Below, piece after piece: positions 8,663 to 18,555 of a DNA stretch of 64,000 nucleotides. A model generated the notes under the pieces. It was not told the origin of the DNA, did no database searches, and was given only the letters and a program-made list of their open reading frames with translations. Origin of the DNA: Ignavibacteria bacterium (GTDB lineage Bacteria; Bacteroidota; Ignavibacteria; SZUA-365); the NCBI GenBank assembly GCA_016720835.1, contig JADKJW010000001.1:620001-684000 (forward strand), written 5' to 3'. Within the stretch, counting starts at the first letter, position 1. The number at the start of each line of letters is the position of its first letter. The translations under genes and the position numbers were made by a program.

Positions 8663-9619
8663 TCAATTGATGCGCAGGAGCCTCGCGGAGGTTGCGGCGC
8701 CACCGAGCAGGCGGAGGAGATACTGTCCACGCGCGAGTCCCGCGGTGGGAATGCGCACGGTCTGCGCGCCGGGCGACAGCACGGCGCTGCTCCACACGAC
8801 GCGGCCGAGCATGTCGCTGAGCTGCAGTGAGGCGCGCGCGTCATGCGCCGCGTCGATGCTGGCGGCCAATGCGTCCGTCGCGGATGCGGGGTTCGGAAAC
8901 ACGTCCAGAATGCGCGGCGAAACGGCGGTGACGGGAGGCGTATCGCCGATGCCGACGGTGATGATGTGGAACCAGTCGAAGGTGGCCGGGATGCGGTGCT
9001 TGGTCGCCAGCGTGCCGTCGCCGTTCGCGGCCTGCAGCCCGACCTTGCCGACTTCGGCGGGAAAGCCGGTGATGCGCGTGGAGGCGATGGTCGTCCAGGT
9101 GATCCCGTCGGTGCTGTAGGATCCTTCGTAGAGCGTCCCGGTTTTCGCAAGACGGAGATAGATCGGATTGGCCCGGATACCGTCAAGGAACTGGAAGTCG
9201 GCGAGAGCGTTGAGTTCCCATTCGAGCCACACGCCGTTGACGGCAAACGAGTCCTGCACCCACAGGCCGCGTGAGACGCGGACGTAGTTGTCGTCGTCGA
9301 CCCAGTACATCAGTCCCGCGTTATGGAACGCCGAGTCGGGCAGGAAGTCGAGTTTCGTTTCCATGCGGAAGCCCGGCGGCGAGGGCTGCAGGAGCATGTT
9401 CCTGACGTTGTTGAACGTCGGACCATTGAGCGCGCCGGGCTGCGTCGTGATCTGGTACTCCGCGCCCGTGAAACGCCAGTGCGCCCGGTCTTCGCGCGTG
9501 AGCGTCCAGCCGGGTTGCATCACCAGGCTGTTGAACTCGTCGTCGAAGCCCTGCGCCAGCGACGCGGCGAACGGGAGCAGGAACAGGATGACTGCGGTGA
9601 GGAATCGTGGTCGGTTCAT
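8663..9619 (-). CDS. Secreted DUF1349-like protein with T9SS sorting domain
   Basis: 318-residue exported protein. A signal peptide (FLTAVILFLLPFAASLAQG) is followed at about residues 25-210 by a concanavalin-like DUF1349 region (FDDEFNSL, W-rich strands, ending FDWFHIITVG). DUF1349 folds are often found on secreted, sugar-binding proteins; no catalytic residues can be assigned. The last 85 residues (FPNPASATD... SDMLGRVVWS... GLARGQYLLRL) form a type A T9SS sorting domain, so it is probably secreted or surface-attached. The ATG at 9619 follows AAGG; upstream in-frame codons are low-complexity and were excluded. Confidence 0.85.
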   Translation of the reverse strand: MNRPRFLTAVILFLLPFAASLAQGFDDEFNSLVMQPGWTLTREDRAHWRFTGAEYQITTQPGALNGPTFNNVRNMLLQPSPPGFRMETKLDFLPDSAFHNAGLMYWVDDDNYVRVSRGLWVQDSFAVNGVWLEWELNALADFQFLDGIRANPIYLRLAKTGTLYEGSYSTDGITWTTIASTRITGFPAEVGKVGLQAANGDGTLATKHRIPATFDWFHIITVGIGDTPPVTAVSPRILDVFPNPASATDALAASIDAAHDARASLQLSDMLGRVVWSSAVLSPGAQTVRIPTAGLARGQYLLRLLGGAATSARLLRIN

Positions 9620-9925
9620 GGGTTCTGCCTTATCATGATGGCGTGTGTCGGGCGATGCGATGCGAGATGGAAGATGTCGATGCGCGATACGAGATGCGAG
9701 ATGGAAGATGCGAGGGTTCTGCGTGCCGGATGTCTGGATGCGACTGTGAAATGGATGCTTCGAAGCTATTTGATTTTTCGTCATCGATCAAGACATGAAC
9801 CAGCCCACGGCACCTGCCGCGCGGTGAGGACGGCGAAATTCCAGGTCGCGTCGTTTCATATTGATATTGCCGCGCGATTGCGGCAAATTCAGTGAATGCG
9901 ATTCACGCGCCTTCACCCTTCATCG
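9620..9925. other. Divergent intergenic region with degenerate repeats
   Basis: About 300 bases between the DUF1349 gene (minus) and the VWA gene (plus). 9655-9720 is built from variants of GATGCGAGATGGAAGAT. The rest, including AT-richer 9770-9895, should hold both promoters, but I could not place one with confidence. Confidence 0.5.
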
Positions 9926-11986
9926 ATGAATCATATGACGGATACCATACAGCGACGCCTGCGCGGCATTCCTGCGCGGCTGGCGGCAGTGATGTGCGCG
10001 GCGCTGCTGCTCGCGCCGCTGACGCGGACATCGGGCCAGGGCCTCAGTGTACGCATGTCGGAAGCGAATTTCAGCGGGCTGCCGCGCGTCACGCTCAAAC
10101 TGTGCACGCAGGCGGGAGGATCGCTGATGCGCGGGCTGGACTCGAGCAACTTCCGCCTGTTCGAGAACGGCATTCCGCGCCCGCTCACCGTGCGCTGCCC
10201 CGATCCGCTCGGCGTCAATTCCGTCATGCTCGTGCTCGACAACAGCGGCTCGATGCTGCCGGTCATGCCGAAGCTCATCGAGGCCGCGAGCCTGCTGGTC
10301 GATAGTCTCGGCGCGACCGACGAGTGCGCGATCGTGTCCTTCGGCAACCAGGTGGTGCTGCGGCAGGACTTCACGACCGACAAGGCGCTGCTCAAGACCA
10401 CGCTCGCCGGCCTGCTGGCGAACGGCGGCACGAGGCTCTTCGACGCGGCGCTCGAGGGCGTGCAGCGGCTCGCCGGGCAGACCGGCAACCGGTCGGCGGT
10501 GATCATCACGGACGGCGAGGACAACCTGAGCACGAGCAGCGACGACGACGTCATCGCCGCGGCGCGGAACGCGAACGCGAAACTGTACACCATCGCCTTC
10601 AACATCAGCGACGCGAACCAGAACATCATGCGGCGCATGGCGACGTCGACGGGCGGGTCGTTCTTCATCGTGGTGCGGCCGAGCGAGCTGAACGCCGTGT
10701 ACCGCCAGATCGCGGCGGAAATCACCGAGAAGTGCTGTCTCGCCGAGTACCTCTCCGACCGCTGCGACGACTCGGTGCGCACGCTGCTGGTGACGGCGCG
10801 GGCCTTCGGCGACAGCGCGACGGACGTACAAACCTTCGCGACACCCTCACGTCCGACCACCGCGCGCCTCGTCGTCAACGCGCCCGCGACATTGAAACCC
10901 TTCGAAAGCGGCATGGCGGCCGTGGACCTCGATCCCGCGCCCTCGCAGGCCCTCGAACTGACCCTCTCCTTCACGCTGGTCTACGACGACAACCTCGTGG
11001 AAGTCATTCCGCGCCTCCCCCTCACGCTCGGCACCGTCGCGCAGAACCAGGTGGTGGACATGACGAAGATCGGCCCCGGACGGCTGCGCCTGACCTTCGC
11101 GCGCATCAAGCCGGCGCTGGCCGTCACGCGCCTCGTGGCGTTTCCCGTGCAGGGCCTGCTCTCGGACAGCAGCCGGAAGGTGGAGATGTCGATCGCGGAT
11201 ATCGCGCTCGAGGGCTGTCCGATGGCCATCACGGCCGTGCCCGACACGATAGAGCTGTGCCAGTGCGAACGGCCGCTTGCGGCGCTGCTCGACTCGCTTT
11301 CCATCTTCGCGGTGGGCGACGTGGTCGCCATCCCGGTCCGCATTGCAGGCGGACTCGATCCGGCGGTGCGTCTGATCGCGGAGATCGATCTCCGCATTCC
11401 TCCGTCGCTCGACGTCCTCGGCGTGGACGAGGGAACTCTCCTCCCCGCTTCGGCCTTCCGCTGGAGGCGCATCGCGCCCGACATGCTGCGCATCGACATG
11501 CCCGAACCCGCCTTCCCTCTCGCCGCCGGCGGACTGCTCGCGACGGTGCGGCTCGGCACCGGCGACCGGAGAGAAACGGACCGCCTGCAGATCTCATTCA
11601 TGCGCGCGGCGATGTGGCAGCGCTGCTGTCCGGACGACACGTCGCGGCCGGAATCCATCGTCATGATCGACGGGTACTGCGAGAAGTTGCTGCAACGGCG
11701 CGCGGACACTCCCACGCTCTCCGCCGCGCCGAATCCCGTCTCGCCCGGACGGACGCAGCGTGTTCCGCTGCGCGTTTCCGTGCCGGTCGGTCTCGCGAGC
11801 GCCCCCGCAACCATCGACCTCGTCTCACCCGGCGGCATGGCCGTCCGACGTCTCTTCGACGGGCCTCTCCCGTCCGGCGCCTTCACCGTGTTCTGCGATA
11901 TCGCCGGCCTGCCCTCCGGGGCGTATCTCGTCTCGCTGCACGCTCCCGGAGCGGAGGCGGTGTTCCGGTTGATGGTGGTGGAATAG
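9926..11986 (+). CDS. Secreted von Willebrand A-domain protein with T9SS-type tail
   Basis: About 686 residues. A signal peptide is followed by a VWA domain (about residues 98-270) with a complete metal-binding MIDAS: LDNSGS (D105), the GGTRLFDA threonine and ITDGEDN aspartate. VWA domains bind protein or matrix ligands through the metal. The middle (280-580) looks like beta-sandwich, cohesin-like strands with Cys pairs (EKCCLAE, CQCER, QRCCPDD). The C-terminus (AAPNPVSPG... GLPSGAYLVSL... VVE) resembles a T9SS type A sorting domain. ATGs at 9896, 9926 and 9935 are all in frame and none has a clear ribosome site; 9926 is a compromise. Confidence 0.85.
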   Translation: MNHMTDTIQRRLRGIPARLAAVMCAALLLAPLTRTSGQGLSVRMSEANFSGLPRVTLKLCTQAGGSLMRGLDSSNFRLFENGIPRPLTVRCPDPLGVNSVMLVLDNSGSMLPVMPKLIEAASLLVDSLGATDECAIVSFGNQVVLRQDFTTDKALLKTTLAGLLANGGTRLFDAALEGVQRLAGQTGNRSAVIITDGEDNLSTSSDDDVIAAARNANAKLYTIAFNISDANQNIMRRMATSTGGSFFIVVRPSELNAVYRQIAAEITEKCCLAEYLSDRCDDSVRTLLVTARAFGDSATDVQTFATPSRPTTARLVVNAPATLKPFESGMAAVDLDPAPSQALELTLSFTLVYDDNLVEVIPRLPLTLGTVAQNQVVDMTKIGPGRLRLTFARIKPALAVTRLVAFPVQGLLSDSSRKVEMSIADIALEGCPMAITAVPDTIELCQCERPLAALLDSLSIFAVGDVVAIPVRIAGGLDPAVRLIAEIDLRIPPSLDVLGVDEGTLLPASAFRWRRIAPDMLRIDMPEPAFPLAAGGLLATVRLGTGDRRETDRLQISFMRAAMWQRCCPDDTSRPESIVMIDGYCEKLLQRRADTPTLSAAPNPVSPGRTQRVPLRVSVPVGLASAPATIDLVSPGGMAVRRLFDGPLPSGAFTVFCDIAGLPSGAYLVSLHAPGAEAVFRLMVVE

Positions 11987-12258
11987 CGGGGAAAGGGGAA
12001 GGGTGCAGGGGGAAGGGTGCAGGGTCGGGACGATTGGTGCTGTCCCGGAATCGACCGGCGGGGACGCCGGTTTCTGAGTAGGGAGTGGGGAGTAGGGAGT
12101 AGGGAGAAAGAAACCTGTTGAGTGCAGTTCCTCGTTGTATTTTCCCCACTCACTCCTGCCTGTTTTCCGAAATCGACCGGCGGGACGCCGGTCCCACCCC
12201 GACATGAGAATTCACAGTACTCCCCACTCATTACTCCCTACTCCCCACTCACTCCTTC
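11987..12258. repeat. Convergent intergenic region with purine/pyrimidine inverted repeats and palindromes
   Basis: Between the VWA gene and paaN. It starts purine-rich (GGGGAAGGGTGCAGGGGGAAGG; GAGTAGGGAGTGGGGAG at about 12076-12110) and ends with reverse-complement words (CTCCCCACTCATTACTCCC near 12220-12256). Two palindromes of one family, ACCGGCGGGGACGCCGGT (about 12053) and ACCGGCGGGACGCCGGT (about 12177), lie inside and could terminate transcription from both sides. Confidence 0.8.
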
Positions 12259-13926
12259 CTACGCCGGTCGCCGCGAGCCCGCGATGAAGAAGCGCCGCAC
12301 GATGAAGGCCGGATCGACGAGGCTGGCGTTGCCCGCGGGATTGCCGCCGGTGACGTGGAAATCGCTGAACGTGGCGGCCTGATTCACCCAGATCGGTCCG
12401 GTGAGATTGAAGGAGACCGGAGCGCCGACGGGGAGCAGCGCGTCCTCGATGTCATCCATCATCGCGCTGTCCGTCGTGTACGCAGCGAAGGTGATCGCAC
12501 CGACGGTGGCAGCGGATCGCGCGGCGAGGCGGATGCTCTCGGCGCTGTCCGCGGTGCGTATCAGAAACACGATCGGACCGAACATCTCCTTCAGATACGT
12601 GTCGGGCCTGTCCGCGGGCACTTCGATGAGCGCCGGCGCGTGGCTGCGCGCCCCGGCGAAGCCCGCCTGCGCCACGGGGATCGATGCGAGCGCGACGGGG
12701 AAGCCGAGCCGCTGCGCCGCGTCGAGCCGCTCGAGGGTGGCCGGATTCTGCAGGGCGCCGAGCGTCCCCGGACCGGCCTTCTCGTTCGACACCAGCGCGG
12801 ACACCTTTTCGCCGAAGCGCCGCACGACGTCCGCATATGGGACGAGCGCATCCTTTTCTCTGACACCTGCCGCGGGAATGTAGAAGTTCTGCGGGGTGGT
12901 GCACATCTGTCCGCTGTAGAGGCAGACGCTGAAGGCGAGGTTTTCGAGCACCGGGTCCAGCTCGTCCACGCTGTCGAGCAGCACGGAGTTGACGCCCGCC
13001 TTTTCCGTGAACACGATCTTGCCGGGAAGGCGCTCGAGTTCTTCGCCGAAGGCGGATCCGCCGGTGTAGTCGACGAGCCGCACGCCGGGATGGGCGGCGA
13101 GCGTCAACGCGAGCGGCGCCTCGCCGTCGACGGCGAGCTGGACGACGTCGGGATCCGCGCCGCAGTCCGCCAGCGCGGCGCGCAGGTCCGCCACGACGAT
13201 GGCGACGGGCAGCACGGACTTCGGGTGCGGTTTGACGATGACCGTATTGCCGGTGACGAGGTTCGCGAAGATGGCGGGAACGCTGTTCCAGACAGGGAAG
13301 GTGGAGCAGCCGACGACGACTCCCGTGCCGCGACCGCACGCGCGAAAGTTCTTGCGCAGTTTCACGGACACGCGTCCCATCGGTTTCTCCCAGTCGGCGG
13401 ATTCCGGGAAGCGCGTCTGCTCCTGCAGTCCGAGGGCCACCGCCTCGAGCGCGCGATCGTACGCATGCGGGCCCGAGGCCTGGAAGGACATGATGAAGCC
13501 CTGGCCCGTCGTGTGCATCGTCGCGAATGCGATCGCGAAGAAGTTTTTCGCGGAGCGTTCGAGCGCCTCGACCAGCAGGCCCGCGCGCTCGCGGGGATGC
13601 AGGTTCCGCCAGGGCGGGAAGGCGGCGTTCGCGCGCGCGACAAGCGTGTCCGCATCGAACAGCGGATACGTGACGTTCAACGGAAACCCGTACGGCGATT
13701 CCTCCGCGCCTCCCCATCGGGCCGCGCCCTCCTGCTTCAACGCATCGAAGCGCGCGCCGAGGAGCGCCTTGAACGCGGCCTCGCCGTCGGCCTGCGCCGT
13801 CTCGCCGTAGATTTTGCCGCTGGGCGGCTCGGGCCAGTGGGCGAGGAATGCGCGGCTCTGGATGGCATCGAGGGCGGCGTCCAGCGTCGCGCGATGACGG
13901 TCATGCAATTCGTGGAAAGGGGACAT
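12259..13926 (-). CDS. paaN: PaaN-type aldehyde dehydrogenase
   Basis: 555-residue aldehyde-dehydrogenase-fold protein matching the stand-alone PaaN family linked to phenylacetate degradation; it lacks the extra hydratase domain of PaaZ. It begins MSPFHELHDRHRATLDAALDAI, as these proteins do. Family landmarks are VVGCSTFPVWNSVPAIFANL (cofactor region), TGNTVIVKPHP, the general-base glutamate segment VFTEKAG near residue 306 and the catalytic Cys in YSGQMCTTPQNFYIP (C342). The ATG follows AGGAAA. No other paa gene is in the window, so the substrate here is uncertain; it may oxidise another aldehyde. Confidence 0.87.
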   Translation of the reverse strand: MSPFHELHDRHRATLDAALDAIQSRAFLAHWPEPPSGKIYGETAQADGEAAFKALLGARFDALKQEGAARWGGAEESPYGFPLNVTYPLFDADTLVARANAAFPPWRNLHPRERAGLLVEALERSAKNFFAIAFATMHTTGQGFIMSFQASGPHAYDRALEAVALGLQEQTRFPESADWEKPMGRVSVKLRKNFRACGRGTGVVVGCSTFPVWNSVPAIFANLVTGNTVIVKPHPKSVLPVAIVVADLRAALADCGADPDVVQLAVDGEAPLALTLAAHPGVRLVDYTGGSAFGEELERLPGKIVFTEKAGVNSVLLDSVDELDPVLENLAFSVCLYSGQMCTTPQNFYIPAAGVREKDALVPYADVVRRFGEKVSALVSNEKAGPGTLGALQNPATLERLDAAQRLGFPVALASIPVAQAGFAGARSHAPALIEVPADRPDTYLKEMFGPIVFLIRTADSAESIRLAARSAATVGAITFAAYTTDSAMMDDIEDALLPVGAPVSFNLTGPIWVNQAATFSDFHVTGGNPAGNASLVDPAFIVRRFFIAGSRRPA

Positions 13927-14074
13927 CGGGTTTCCTGGTGAGGCGGCGCCGCGACGCGGGGCGGTGGATGGAAGAATCACTCCTGTCAAGAATACGGAAA
14001 ACATCGGAAGCATGCCGGAGGTTCCGGTCTGGGATTTGGAAGCGAAAGCTCTATATTTCCCGTTCTGTTTTCCA

Positions 14075-15472
14075 ATGGAGCCCCCCATGCCCGCCACGCC
14101 GACGCCCTCCTCGAAAGAAACGTTTCCCTCCACGTTCTGGACCGCGAACGTCACCGAGCTGTTCGAGCGCGGCGCATACTATGCCATGGCGAGCTTCGTC
14201 GTGCTGTACCTCGGCCAGCTCGGGCTCGGGAAGTACTGGCCCAGCAACCTCAACGGCATCCTCTGGACGCTCGTCTATTTCCTGCCGATCCTGAGCGGGA
14301 CGATCGCGGACCTCGTCGGCTTCAAACGTTCCCTGCTCGTGGCATTCGTGCTTCTGGCTGTCGGATATTTCCTGATGGGATATCCGGTCTGGTTCGGCGG
14401 ACAGATCCTGAGCGAAACGGTGGGCGAGGACGTCACGGCGGGCACGGCGGTGGTGCTGCCGGTGATGCTCGCGATCATCCTGATCGGCATGGGCGGATCG
14501 GTGATCAAACCGTGCATTTCCGGCACCGTGCAGAAAACCGCGGGCACGCGCGCCACGCTCGCCTTCGCCATTTTCTACATGGTCATCAACGTGGGATCGC
14601 TGTTCGGGCGCGGGGTGAGCTACTACGTCCGCACGCACTGGGACCTGAGCTACATCTTCGCGGTCTCCATGGGCTGCGCCGTCGTGGCGTTCTTCTCCGT
14701 GCTCTTCCTGTACCGCGACCCCGACACGCTGCCGGGCGTCGCGCCGTCCACGAAACCGCGGAGAAGCATCGGCCGCATCCTGCTCGACATGGTGCTCGTG
14801 ATGAAGAACGTGCGCTTCGCGCTGTTCCTGATCGTGTCGAGCGGCTTCTTCTTCATCTACTCGCAGGTGTACAACGTGCTGCCGCTGTACCTGAAAAAGG
14901 TGGTCGAGACGAATCCCGCGGTGGACATCTACACCATGGCGAATCCGTTCGTGATTGTGTTCTTCCAGCTCCTCGTCACGAAGCTGTTCGGCAAGATGAA
15001 GCCGATACGCTCCATCATCGTCGGCATCGTGATCATCGGCATCTCCATGCTGATCAATCTGTATCCGATCTTCAGCTCGGGCGGCGTGCGCCTGACCATG
15101 TTCGATCTCCTGCCGCTCGGCTCGCTGTTCATCGTGCTGACCGTGGCGCTCATCGCCTTCGGCGAACTGTTCACGTCCGCCCGCACCTACGAGTACATCG
15201 GCGCCCTCGCCCCGAAGGGCCAGGAAGGCCTGTTCCTCGGCTACGCGAACCTGCCGATGGCCATCGGCTCGCTCATCGGCGGACCCGCGGGCGCCTTCAT
15301 CTTCAACGAGATCATGTGCCACAACGCGGTGAAGCTCGAAAGCGGCCTGCTGGATCTCGATCCGACGTGGAACGCCGCCGGCTGGCTGATTCTCATGGCC
15401 ATCGGACTGATTTCGGCGCTCAGCATGTGGTTGTACAATCGCTGGCTGCGCTCGCTCGACGCGAAGGTGTAG
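14075..15472 (+). CDS. POT-family (proton-dependent oligopeptide) transporter
   Basis: 465-residue inner-membrane carrier of the major facilitator superfamily, peptide transporter (PTR/POT) branch. It shows FWTANVTELFERGAYYAM in TM1, the ExxERxYY-type proton-coupling motif in FERGAYY form, and about 12-14 hydrophobic helices. GLGKYWPSNLNGILW and IGMGGSVIKPCISGTVQ match POT signatures. It probably imports di/tripeptides with protons. Expected start is ATG 14075 (MEPPMPATP) or 14087. It is divergent from paaN, has a modest AT-rich leader, and is followed by a hairpin terminator. Confidence 0.88.
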   Translation: MEPPMPATPTPSSKETFPSTFWTANVTELFERGAYYAMASFVVLYLGQLGLGKYWPSNLNGILWTLVYFLPILSGTIADLVGFKRSLLVAFVLLAVGYFLMGYPVWFGGQILSETVGEDVTAGTAVVLPVMLAIILIGMGGSVIKPCISGTVQKTAGTRATLAFAIFYMVINVGSLFGRGVSYYVRTHWDLSYIFAVSMGCAVVAFFSVLFLYRDPDTLPGVAPSTKPRRSIGRILLDMVLVMKNVRFALFLIVSSGFFFIYSQVYNVLPLYLKKVVETNPAVDIYTMANPFVIVFFQLLVTKLFGKMKPIRSIIVGIVIIGISMLINLYPIFSSGGVRLTMFDLLPLGSLFIVLTVALIAFGELFTSARTYEYIGALAPKGQEGLFLGYANLPMAIGSLIGGPAGAFIFNEIMCHNAVKLESGLLDLDPTWNAAGWLILMAIGLISALSMWLYNRWLRSLDAKV

Positions 15473-15490
15473 ACGCGATTCGACGGATTC

Positions 15491-15530
15491 GAGCACCCGC
15501 TCCGGCGATACAGGGCGGGTGCTCCCGTTT
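15491..15530 (+). terminator. Rho-independent terminator after the POT transporter
   Basis: GAGCACCCGC (15491-15500) pairs perfectly with GCGGGTGCTC (15515-15524), a 10-bp stem with a 14-base loop, followed by CCGTTT. It starts about 18 bases after the transporter stop and also lies 3' of the photolyase gene on the other strand. Confidence 0.8.
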
Positions 15531-15564
15531 CACGCGGGTGTGAGCGGCACGCGGAGCACGCCGG

Positions 15565-17043
15565 TCAGGCGTCCGCGCCGAGCGCTTTGAACAGGGCGAC
15601 CGCCCGTTCCTTCTGCGCCGCATGCACGACGACCGGGTGCGGGTAGTCCTCGCCGATCCGGCATCCCGCCGCGGCCTGCTCGGACGGGGAGGCCTCGTGC
15701 GGCCAGTGGATGCGGGCGTCGGAAAAACCGCGCAGTTCCGGACAGTGCGTCCGGATGGTCGCGCCGAGGGGATCGAATTTGCGCGACTGAAGAATCGGAT
15801 TGAACACTCTGAAATATGGCTGCGCATCGCAGCCGGTGGAGGCGCACCACTGCCAGCCGCCGTTGTTCGCGGCGAGATCGAAGTCGAGCAGCCCCCGCGC
15901 GAAGTGCGCCTCGCCGAGGCGCCAGTCGAGCAGCAGGTCCTTCACGAGAAACATCGCCGCGACCATGCGCAGCCGGTTGTGCATCCATCCCGTGGCGGCG
16001 AAGTGCCGCATCGCCGCGTCGACGAGCGGGTAACCCGTCCGGCCTTCGCGCCAGGCGTCGAAGTGACGGAGGTCGCCCGGCCACACGATGCGGTCGCATG
16101 CGGGCTTGAACGCGCCCGTGGCAACATGCGGGAATTGATCGAGGATCATCTGGTAGAACTCGCGCCAGATCAGCTCCGACATCCAGACGGTCGCTCCGGC
16201 GCTTGCCTTCCCTTCGGAAGCCATGTCCGCGTGACGTTTCGCCGCTTCCCGCACGAGCGCGCGTATCGAGATCGTCCCGAAGCGCAGGTGGGCCGACAGG
16301 CCGGACGTGCCCTCGACGGAAGGCGTATCGCGGTCCTCGTCGTACAGGTCCACGCGTTTCAGGAATTCCTTCAGGCGATACGTCGCTGCCGCCTCGCCGG
16401 GATGAAGCCAGAGCGGCGATGCGCGGAAGCCGATGGCGTCCAGCGTCCACGGCGTCGCGAACCGCCGACTGACGGAGGCGGGGGCAAGCGCGCGGAGATC
16501 GGGCGTGCGCGCGGCGGCAGGATCGTTCGCGGTGAGACGCTCCTGCATGAACCGCGCGAGCCATGCGCGCTTGTAGGGGGTGAACACCCGGTACGGCGTC
16601 TCCGCCGCGGTGAGGATATCCCGCCCTTCAAAGATCACCTGATCCTTGTCGAAGAACGCGCGGATGCCCGTCGCCTCGAGACTGCGCCGCACCGCGTCGT
16701 CGCGGCGTTTTGCGGCGGGCTCGTAGTCGCGATTCGCGAACACCGCCTCCGCGCCGACGTCCCGCGCGAAACGCGGAATCTCGACCGCCGGATCGCCGTG
16801 CAGGACCACGAGCTGCGATCCGCGCGCGCGGCACGCGTCGTCAAGCTCCGCGAGCGAGCGTGCGATGAACGTGACGCGGCGGTCGTCGCGATCCTCCAGC
16901 GCGTCGAGGATGGTCCGGTCGAACACAAACACGGGGACGACCTGCGAGGATGACGCGCAGGCGCGCGCAAGCGCGGCATGGTCGGACAGGCGCAGGTCGC
17001 GGCGGAACCAGGCGATGGAGCGCCCGAACAGCGCGGGCGTCAT
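15565..17043 (-). CDS. phr: Deoxyribodipyrimidine photolyase, class I type
   Basis: 492-residue flavoprotein that uses blue light to split UV pyrimidine dimers. The N-terminal antenna domain starts IAWFRRDLRLSDHAAL. The C-terminal FAD domain carries TGYPLVDAAMR, ATGWMHNRLRMVAAMFL, the DFDLAANNGGWQW core and STGCDAQPYFRVFNP, all classical class I marks. The upstream long in-frame extension is discarded: the ATG at 17043 follows GGGAG at correct spacing. It is 22 bases downstream of a small secreted-protein gene, probably one transcript. Confidence 0.95.
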   Translation of the reverse strand: MTPALFGRSIAWFRRDLRLSDHAALARACASSSQVVPVFVFDRTILDALEDRDDRRVTFIARSLAELDDACRARGSQLVVLHGDPAVEIPRFARDVGAEAVFANRDYEPAAKRRDDAVRRSLEATGIRAFFDKDQVIFEGRDILTAAETPYRVFTPYKRAWLARFMQERLTANDPAAARTPDLRALAPASVSRRFATPWTLDAIGFRASPLWLHPGEAAATYRLKEFLKRVDLYDEDRDTPSVEGTSGLSAHLRFGTISIRALVREAAKRHADMASEGKASAGATVWMSELIWREFYQMILDQFPHVATGAFKPACDRIVWPGDLRHFDAWREGRTGYPLVDAAMRHFAATGWMHNRLRMVAAMFLVKDLLLDWRLGEAHFARGLLDFDLAANNGGWQWCASTGCDAQPYFRVFNPILQSRKFDPLGATIRTHCPELRGFSDARIHWPHEASPSEQAAAGCRIGEDYPHPVVVHAAQKERAVALFKALGADA

Positions 17044-17065
17044 ACGGCTCCCGCGGCGCTTCCTG

Positions 17066-17593
17066 TCATTTCTTCCCCGGGGGTGCGGGATGCTTCTTCG
17101 GCGCGGTCTCCGGAATATCGTCCGGAAAGAGATCCCGCAGGAGATCCGACGGCAGCTCCTCGCGCGACATGAGACGGCAGGTGCTTGTCGGCACGCCCTT
17201 GCACCGGCATCCGACGATGCGACCGTCCTTCGCGGTACGCAGCGCGCACGAGGGGCAGTCCTCCGAAATGCACTGGAAGTTCCGGGCCATCGGGGCGAGC
17301 GTGAGACCCTCGTCGTCACGCTCCAGTTCAATGGCCAGCGCGCACTGGCGTCCGCCGCTCCGACCCGTGCCGTGCAGGTAGTACCAGTTGCCCGACTTCA
17401 GGATGGTGACGGCGCCGAGGACGGTGCCGCCGCTCACGGCCTTCTCGACGGCGCTCTTCAGCTTCGCGGCGGAGTACAGGAGCTTCGGCGCGCCCTGTTC
17501 CCAGCGCGCAATCTGCATGCGCTGCGGCTGCGCATGCAGCGCCGAGGCGATGACGAACACGAGCGCGCACACGGACGCTGTTCTCTGGCGCAT
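17066..17593 (-). CDS. Small exported cysteine-rich protein, unknown function
   Basis: 175 residues: a signal peptide (MRQRTASVCALVFVIASALHAQ) followed by a domain containing six or more cysteines (FQCISEDCPSCALRT, GCRCKGVP, STCRL) in its second half, suggesting disulfides or a metal site. I do not recognise a family. The ATG at 17593 has a strong GGAGG 6 bases upstream, which decides the start. It is transcribed toward and close to the photolyase gene. Confidence 0.75.
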   Translation of the reverse strand: MRQRTASVCALVFVIASALHAQPQRMQIARWEQGAPKLLYSAAKLKSAVEKAVSGGTVLGAVTILKSGNWYYLHGTGRSGGRQCALAIELERDDEGLTLAPMARNFQCISEDCPSCALRTAKDGRIVGCRCKGVPTSTCRLMSREELPSDLLRDLFPDDIPETAPKKHPAPPGKK

Positions 17594-17826
17594 GACGATC
17601 CTCCGGTGATGCATCGGACAACGATGGAAGGAGACGGGAACGGCGCGCATGCCGCCGCGACGGCGAAGCGACTTCGGGTGCGGCGGCGCACGCAATGTGG
17701 AAAATACAACGCCGGACGCGAACTCGCGAAACCCGTCGGCATCGCGGCACACGGCGCTTGCCTTTATGCCGGTCGCGGGCGCACATTGCAGGTCACCCAT
17801 TCACGATTGGCACAAAGGTTCCGGCC

Positions 17827-18534
17827 ATGGCAAAACACGTCAATCCCTTTCTCGAGGACGACATGCCTCCCTTCGCGGGATTTCCCGAGGACGCGCTGAA
17901 ATTTTTCCGCGCGCTGAAGAAGAACAACACGCGCGAGTGGTTCGCCGGGAACAAACCGCGTTTCGACGCCAACGTCCGCGAACCGATGGAGTCACTGCTC
18001 GCCGCCCTCGCGGCGCGGCTGCGTTCGAGCGTCCCCGATCTGGCCATCGAACCGAAAAAGGCGATCTACCGCATCTATCGCGACACGCGTTTCAGCAAGG
18101 ACAAGACGCCGTACAAGACCTGGTGCGCGGCCTCCTTCTCGCTGGCCGGTCGCGACCGGAAAACGGCGCCGGGCTACTATTTCCACTTCAACGACACGGA
18201 ACTCGGCATCGGGGGCGGACTCTACGCGCCGCTTCCCGAGCAGCTGAAGGCGCTGCGCGCCGCGATCGACCGGGATCCGAAACCGCTGCTCGCCACCGTC
18301 GCGGAGAAAAAGTTCAAGAAGCTCTTCGGCGGTCTCGAGGGCGACGTGCTCGCGCGCGTCCCGCAAGGCTACGACAAGGATCACCCCAGCGCCGAACTGC
18401 TCAGGATGAAACAGTACCTGTGCTGGGTCACCATGGATCCGAAGCGCATCCTCGGGGAAGACCTTCTCGACGTCCTCGCCGAGCACGTGATCGCGATGAC
18501 GCCGCTGGTCCGCTGGCTGACGGAACACTGCTGA
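17827..18534 (+). CDS. DUF2461 family protein
   Basis: 235-residue cytoplasmic protein of the DUF2461/TIGR02453 family: FPEDALKFFRALKKNNTREWF near the start, AIYRIYRDTRFSKDKTPYKTW in the middle and GGLYAPLPEQLKALRAAID later are the usual conserved blocks. Its biochemical function is unknown. ATG 17827 is chosen because upstream codons are not family-like. It is divergent from the Cys-rich secreted gene across about 230 bases. Confidence 0.88.
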   Translation: MAKHVNPFLEDDMPPFAGFPEDALKFFRALKKNNTREWFAGNKPRFDANVREPMESLLAALAARLRSSVPDLAIEPKKAIYRIYRDTRFSKDKTPYKTWCAASFSLAGRDRKTAPGYYFHFNDTELGIGGGLYAPLPEQLKALRAAIDRDPKPLLATVAEKKFKKLFGGLEGDVLARVPQGYDKDHPSAELLRMKQYLCWVTMDPKRILGEDLLDVLAEHVIAMTPLVRWLTEHC

Positions 18535-18555
18535 CCCGGCGCCGCGGGCCGGTGC